The translations under genes were made by a program, and so were the position numbers. Shown piece by piece: positions 60,706-64,000 of a stretch of 64,000 nucleotides of DNA (position 1 is the stretch's first letter; every line of letters begins with the position of its first letter). The notes below the pieces were generated by a model. It saw nothing but the letters and a program-made list of their open reading frames with translations. It did no database searches and was not told the origin of the DNA. The DNA is from Flaccisagitta enflata (Eukaryota > Chaetognatha > Sagittoidea > Aphragmophora), in NCBI GenBank assembly GCA_965153355.1, contig OZ231128.1:32798001-32862000 (forward strand), written 5' to 3'.

Positions 60706-60957
60706 ATTGAAATATAATAATTATTCAATAACCAGCGAAGAGCTTTATTTTGCTGAAGAGCAAGTCTTGGCATCTCATCTTGTTTCGTTCCAGTGCTGAG
60801 AATTTTGAGATAGTCGATCTGTTTGATGGAATCCACGTCAACGTCGTTGATTTGATGGATGCGATGGATGCGATTTGATGATCGAATAAGCGAATGAATG
60901 ATTGATTGGATGATCGAATGAAGCAATCAGTAGAGAGACGAATGAATGAGTGAAGCA

Positions 60958-61577
60958 CACTGCTTTCTGACAGAGGATTCGTGACAAGAATGATATCACT
61001 CTGGGTTTTTCTGCATTTTTGTGTAGGTCATAGGCATAAAAATCAAGAACTATCCAGTGAAAAATCTTCCCTAGAGCGCATTTTGAAAAAAAGTAGAAAA
61101 TTCATAATTTGTAGCTTAATTATACATGGATAACTTTGCAGGTTAGTCTGACTAATTTTTTGACAGCATATTCTCAATCCTGATCTTATTCCCTTTCATT
61201 TGATAGGTCGCACTATATGGTTTTAAGAATGAATAACATTTTCATTTTTTTAGTCACCGTTACAAAAATTGCAGCTGTGGCCTAAAATATGAAATTTGAT
61301 TTTTCATCAAAACCATATGGTGCGACCTATCAAATGAAAGGGAATTTTACCAGGATTAAAAATATACTGTTAAAAAAAAGAGTCAGACCAAATTGAAAAA
61401 ATTCTTTGTGAAAAATGAAGCTAAGAATTATGGATTTTTGATTTTTTTTCAAAATGCGCTCTAGGGATGATTTTCCACTAGATAGTTCTTGATTTGTATG
61501 CCTATGACCTACACAAAAATGGAGAAAAACCCAGAGTGATATCATTCTTGTCACAAATCTTCTGCCAGACAGCAGTG
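60958..61577. mobile_element. Foldback/MITE-like hairpin, ~270-bp arms
   Basis: Left arm 60958-61227 and right arm 61309-61577 pair almost throughout: CACTGCT/AGCAGTG, GTGACAAGAATGATATCACT, TTTTTGTGTAGGTCATAGGC, CTAGAGCGCATTTTGAAAAA, CCTTTCATTTGATAGGTCGC. The loop is about 80 bp. A possible 4-bp AGCA flank occurs on both sides but is not decisive. No coding capacity. Confidence 0.7.
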
Positions 61578-62013
61578 AGCAATACGCCGGTTGCATCCCG
61601 GAAATACGCCAAATCATGCCTTTGCGCCCACCTCACAATGTTCCTTTGCAAAAACCTGACTGAACGAGCCCATGCGCAACTTTCTACGCGCGCGGGAACC
61701 TTTTTTAGGGCGCTGTCAAAGATTTGAGGGTTGAATGTGATTGGGACTCGTTTCGTAGAGATGACAATCGCTTACATAGAGAGATAGCACACTGGCCCAG
61801 TATCACTCATAACTCAATCTCTCCAAATGATAAGATATAGTGTTTTTATGAATAAATCCAAGCCTGGTTGAACCTGGATCGACATTTCTCATCATGATCA
61901 TGTCACTGCAACAGCTGGAAGCGAGGCGAATTTTATGTGAAAAATTACCAAATTTTTAAATCTTCATGAATCCATAATTTGTCTCCGAATAGAGGGGGCT
62001 CATTCGACACATT

Positions 62014-62144
62014 TTAGTCGCGTGCTACGCGATTCTATAAGCCACTTTTCGGTCCGTTGGTCTGTCGGTTTGTAACAAAACTGTAAAAAAGGTGTTTAAA
62101 AAAATAGTTTCTCTGTACATCGGTCGAGTGGTTACCAAGTATAT
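62014..62144 (+). mobile_element. Type I HINE-like element, Ia, 5' part
   Basis: TTTTAGTCGCGTGCTACGCG, ATTCTATAAGCCACTTTTCG, GTCCGTTGGTCTGTCGG, then a middle similar to 20830-20870. No 3' end before the next, opposite element begins. Confidence 0.7.
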
Positions 62145-62272
62145 TAACAAGGCCGGATACACGGCAACCCTAGTCGCGTGCAGGTGGGCAGGAGCAGTGC
62201 TGGAGAAGGCCACTGGGTCATCTGGGCAGGAGCTGTATGCTCAAAAAGCTCAAAAACGCCGAAAAAGTAAGT
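62145..62272 (-). mobile_element. Type I HINE-like element, Ia, 3' part
   Basis: AACAAGGCCGGATACACGGC, AACCCTAGTCGCGTGCAGGT, GGGCAGGAGC repeated, GCTCAAAAAGCTCAAAAACG, CCGAAAAAGTAAG. Abuts the preceding copy tail to tail and lacks the array and palindrome. Closest to 48554-48726. Confidence 0.7.
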
Positions 62273-62522
62273 CGCAAAAGCGTTAACTATGGCCAAATAA
62301 AAAAAGACAGTAATCTTCAAAAATTCTTTTATTTGCTTAATTAAGGTCTTGATGGCGTCGCTCCCGATGTGTGGCCGTGGCGATTCTACGATATGATAAA
62401 CTGTTGACTTTCATTTTCAAAAAACGGTCTCGGCCGTTCATCGTGCGCGTGGTCGCCAGGACTTTTACAGCGTGAAGGACTTTCAGCTTCGTCTTGGCTA
62501 ACTCGCAATATCCGTGTAGACA

Positions 62523-62879
62523 ATGGCCTCACTCGTTGTCCTTTTACTCGTCTTTTCCCTCGTTGGGCCTTGCGACCAAACGACCATCGCTTCTCCGCTT
62601 CGAAATTTCAAACAACAACAGCGTCACTATCAATGTCAGCAGCAACAACAACATCAACAGCAACTTCAACATCAGCAACAACTTCACCAACAGCAACAGA
62701 TTCTTCTCTCCGGCGACATCAATCCTCATCCCGGCCCAACGACACAACGTTCAGATGGGAAAAAGACACGCAATGTGGCTCATCCATGTGTAGTTTGCAC
62801 GAGAGGAGTGACGAGTAAGGTTGGGGGATCGGTGATTCGCCGCCGAAAAAACGGTGGAGTGATTGCCAATTTTCACTGA
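62523..62879 (+). CDS. Possible 5' end of a non-LTR (CR1/L2-like) retrotransposon ORF with leader and 2A-like motif
   Basis: 118 codons. Residues 1-19 (MASLVVLLLVFSLVGPCDQ) resemble a signal peptide. About 28-60 is Q/H-rich. LLSGDINPHPGP (ending at about residue 72) resembles the DxExNPGP translational-skipping motif but has N for E and H for N. HPCVVCTRGV follows, like the cysteine-rich start that comes after 2A-like motifs in many invertebrate CR1/L2-type ORFs. After about residue 93 the match ends (KVGGSVIRRRKNGG), so it is truncated or interrupted; GTAAGG at 62814 could be a splice donor but no acceptor can be shown. The ATG at 62523 is the first in frame and starts the leader. Confidence 0.45.
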   Translation: MASLVVLLLVFSLVGPCDQTTIASPLRNFKQQQRHYQCQQQQQHQQQLQHQQQLHQQQQILLSGDINPHPGPTTQRSDGKKTRNVAHPCVVCTRGVTSKVGGSVIRRRKNGGVIANFH

Positions 62880-63094
62880 TTCGGTGATTTGGATTTTCGG
62901 TTTTTCACCGTTTTTTCCTTCCATCCCCAAGCTGCTCTTTTCATAGCATTTTTTCGCCGTCATGCAGAGGGAAATGCGCATATGCTGGGACTATATTTCC
63001 GATTTTCACAAAAAAAAAATCCCACATAAATCCCTGATTCAGTGGTTACTACAGTAATATGGAACAGTACCTCATCCCAGTTTCACTCAGTGCG

Positions 63095-63298
63095 TCTTTT
63101 TTGTTTCTTGCAAAGCGACTTTATAAGAGGGTGTGTCTCTTGGAAGGTCTGCCTGTCTGGAACACTAGAATTTAGGTGACGCAAAATTGACCAGAAAAGC
63201 GATTTTCAGCATTACTGCCCTTGCCATGCCACAATACAGCCCCTGTCCACTCCTGCCCATCTACATTACTGCCCCTGCCCACCTGTAAGCGACTACAG
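63095..63298 (+). mobile_element. Degenerate type I element
   Basis: TTTTTTGTTTCTTGCAAAGC, GACTTTATAAGAGGGTGTGT, TCTGCCTGTCTGG, CTGCCCCTGCCCACC and TGTAAGCGACTACAG keep the order. The partner pair TTGCAAAGCGAC/GTAAGCGAC is weak. Confidence 0.5.
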
Positions 63299-63788
63299 AA
63301 GGAACTATTATGAGAGTTGTGGAGGGACCAAATGTTTAAGCACCCCCCCTCAAAGCCCACGCTACATGTTTTGCTTGTTTTCCTCTAATCAGGCTTTTTT
63401 TGAGACTTCCTCTAGAATTTCCATAATTGACCTTGTTACACTAAAACTTTAGTTTTTTTAAAAGCTCTAAAAATGGGAAAAATTATGATTTTGGAAAGGT
63501 TTTTAGTGAAATTTTCAAAAATCACCTTGGTGAAAAGAATTTGTATTCATCTAAGGTATAAACCACTACCCAAAATAAAGAAATATAAGCAGTAGTGTGA
63601 GCTGTAAGGGAGCGCTTCAATTTTGGTCCCTCCACACCTCTTGTAATGGTTCCTTCTGTACTTATAGGTTGTGTTTCCAAAGGAATGCCAACACCGTTCA
63701 AAGTTTGTGATGCATGCATGGTTCTTATTCTACTGTTTCTATTTGTTGTGCACTTCCATTGTATCAATTCTGTTATCTTAAATGGGAA

Positions 63789-63957
63789 AAACAAGGCCAG
63801 ATACACGGCCAATACCAGTCGCGGACGAGTGGGCAGGGGCGGAAACACTGGTTTTTCCACTTTTCGACTCCTGCTCACCAACAGACTAACGGACTGACCA
63901 ACGGACGGACAGATGGACAAAGCCTCTTATAGAGTCGCTCGTCCGCCACTAAAAAGA
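63789..63957 (-). mobile_element. Type I HINE-like element, Ic
   Basis: AACAAGGCCAGATACACGGC, CAATACCAGTCGCGGACGAG, GGGCAGGGGCGG, CGACTCCTGCTCACC, CGGACTGACC array, GGACAAAGCCTCTTATAGAG, TCGCTCGTCCGCCACTAAAA. Subterminal pair GCGGACGA/TCGTCCGC is exact over eight bases. Same subfamily as 1782-1959. Confidence 0.8.
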
Positions 63958-63992
63958 AGAAGGTAACAGATTGAAGACTGAAGAGGAGAGAG

Positions 63993-64000
63993 AACAAGGC
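63993..64000 (-). mobile_element. Probable start of another type I element, cut by the window edge
   Basis: AACAAGGC at the last bases is the conserved type I border. Confidence 0.4.

Noticed and set aside
62145-62272. Treating 62014-62272 as one type I element
   Set aside because: The 62145-62272 part is in the opposite orientation (AACAAGGCC at the left), so these are two incomplete copies meeting tail to tail.

Overview
This window looks like non-genic DNA from an invertebrate animal genome. Three things point that way: a BEL/Pao LTR retrotransposon fragment (a superfamily known only from Metazoa), many DNA-transposon relics and short non-autonomous elements, and a very high load of long AC, AG, CAA and AAAG microsatellites. 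Nothing looks bacterial: there are no operons, no dense coding and no ribosome-binding sites. I cannot name the species. The repeat architecture (dispersed elements carrying a GTCC/ACGG tetranucleotide core) resembles the Helentron-associated interspersed elements (HINE) described from Drosophila (DINE-1/mini-me) and bivalves (pearl/CvA).

Only one long, convincing coding region exists: 2327-4936 (+), the 3' two thirds of a BEL/Pao pol gene, followed by a polypurine tract and one probable LTR. Two small coding relics are recognisable: a broken Tc1/mariner-type transposase C-terminus (about 8686-8990) and a possible non-LTR retrotransposon ORF start with a secretory leader, Q/H-rich stretch, 2A-like motif and CxxC (62523-62879). 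A tRNA-like sequence with a T-run terminator lies at 40570-40661 (-). Nearly all other long ORFs are read-through of microsatellites.

The dominant component is a family of about 35 short elements in both orientations (called type I here). Each begins TTTTTAG, then a palindrome, then usually a CTCTATAAGAGGCTTTGTCC-like box, a GTCC-rich array, a variable middle, a 9-base subterminal inverted repeat, a small 3' hairpin and CTTGTT. The 9-mer and its distant partner change together between subfamilies, and so do the 3' hairpin stems. A second family (type II, 5745-6216, 20061-20750, 26181-26324, 27245-28187, 30330-30640, 50230-50775) has longer internal inverted arms starting GGGCAGCGGCC, stacked hairpins and internal arrays of about 20 bp units. 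Elements are often stacked head to tail.

Other mobile DNA with readable boundaries: a hAT-like element at 28716-30240 (8-bp duplication TTCATAAC) that has absorbed several type I copies; two hAT-like MITEs at 16245-16766 (duplication ATATACAC) and 40738-41056 (duplication CTCAGTAC); a TA-flanked TIR element at 51203-52945; and a foldback at 60958-61577. Region 12620-18841 is a near-identical tandem duplication whose second copy carries about 1.43 kb of extra DNA that includes one of these MITEs. Two clusters of the 15-mer TCCCACTGGTGAGAA (56562-56709 and 58304-58450) remain unexplained. The remaining intervals hold AT-rich sequence in which I recognise no gene.
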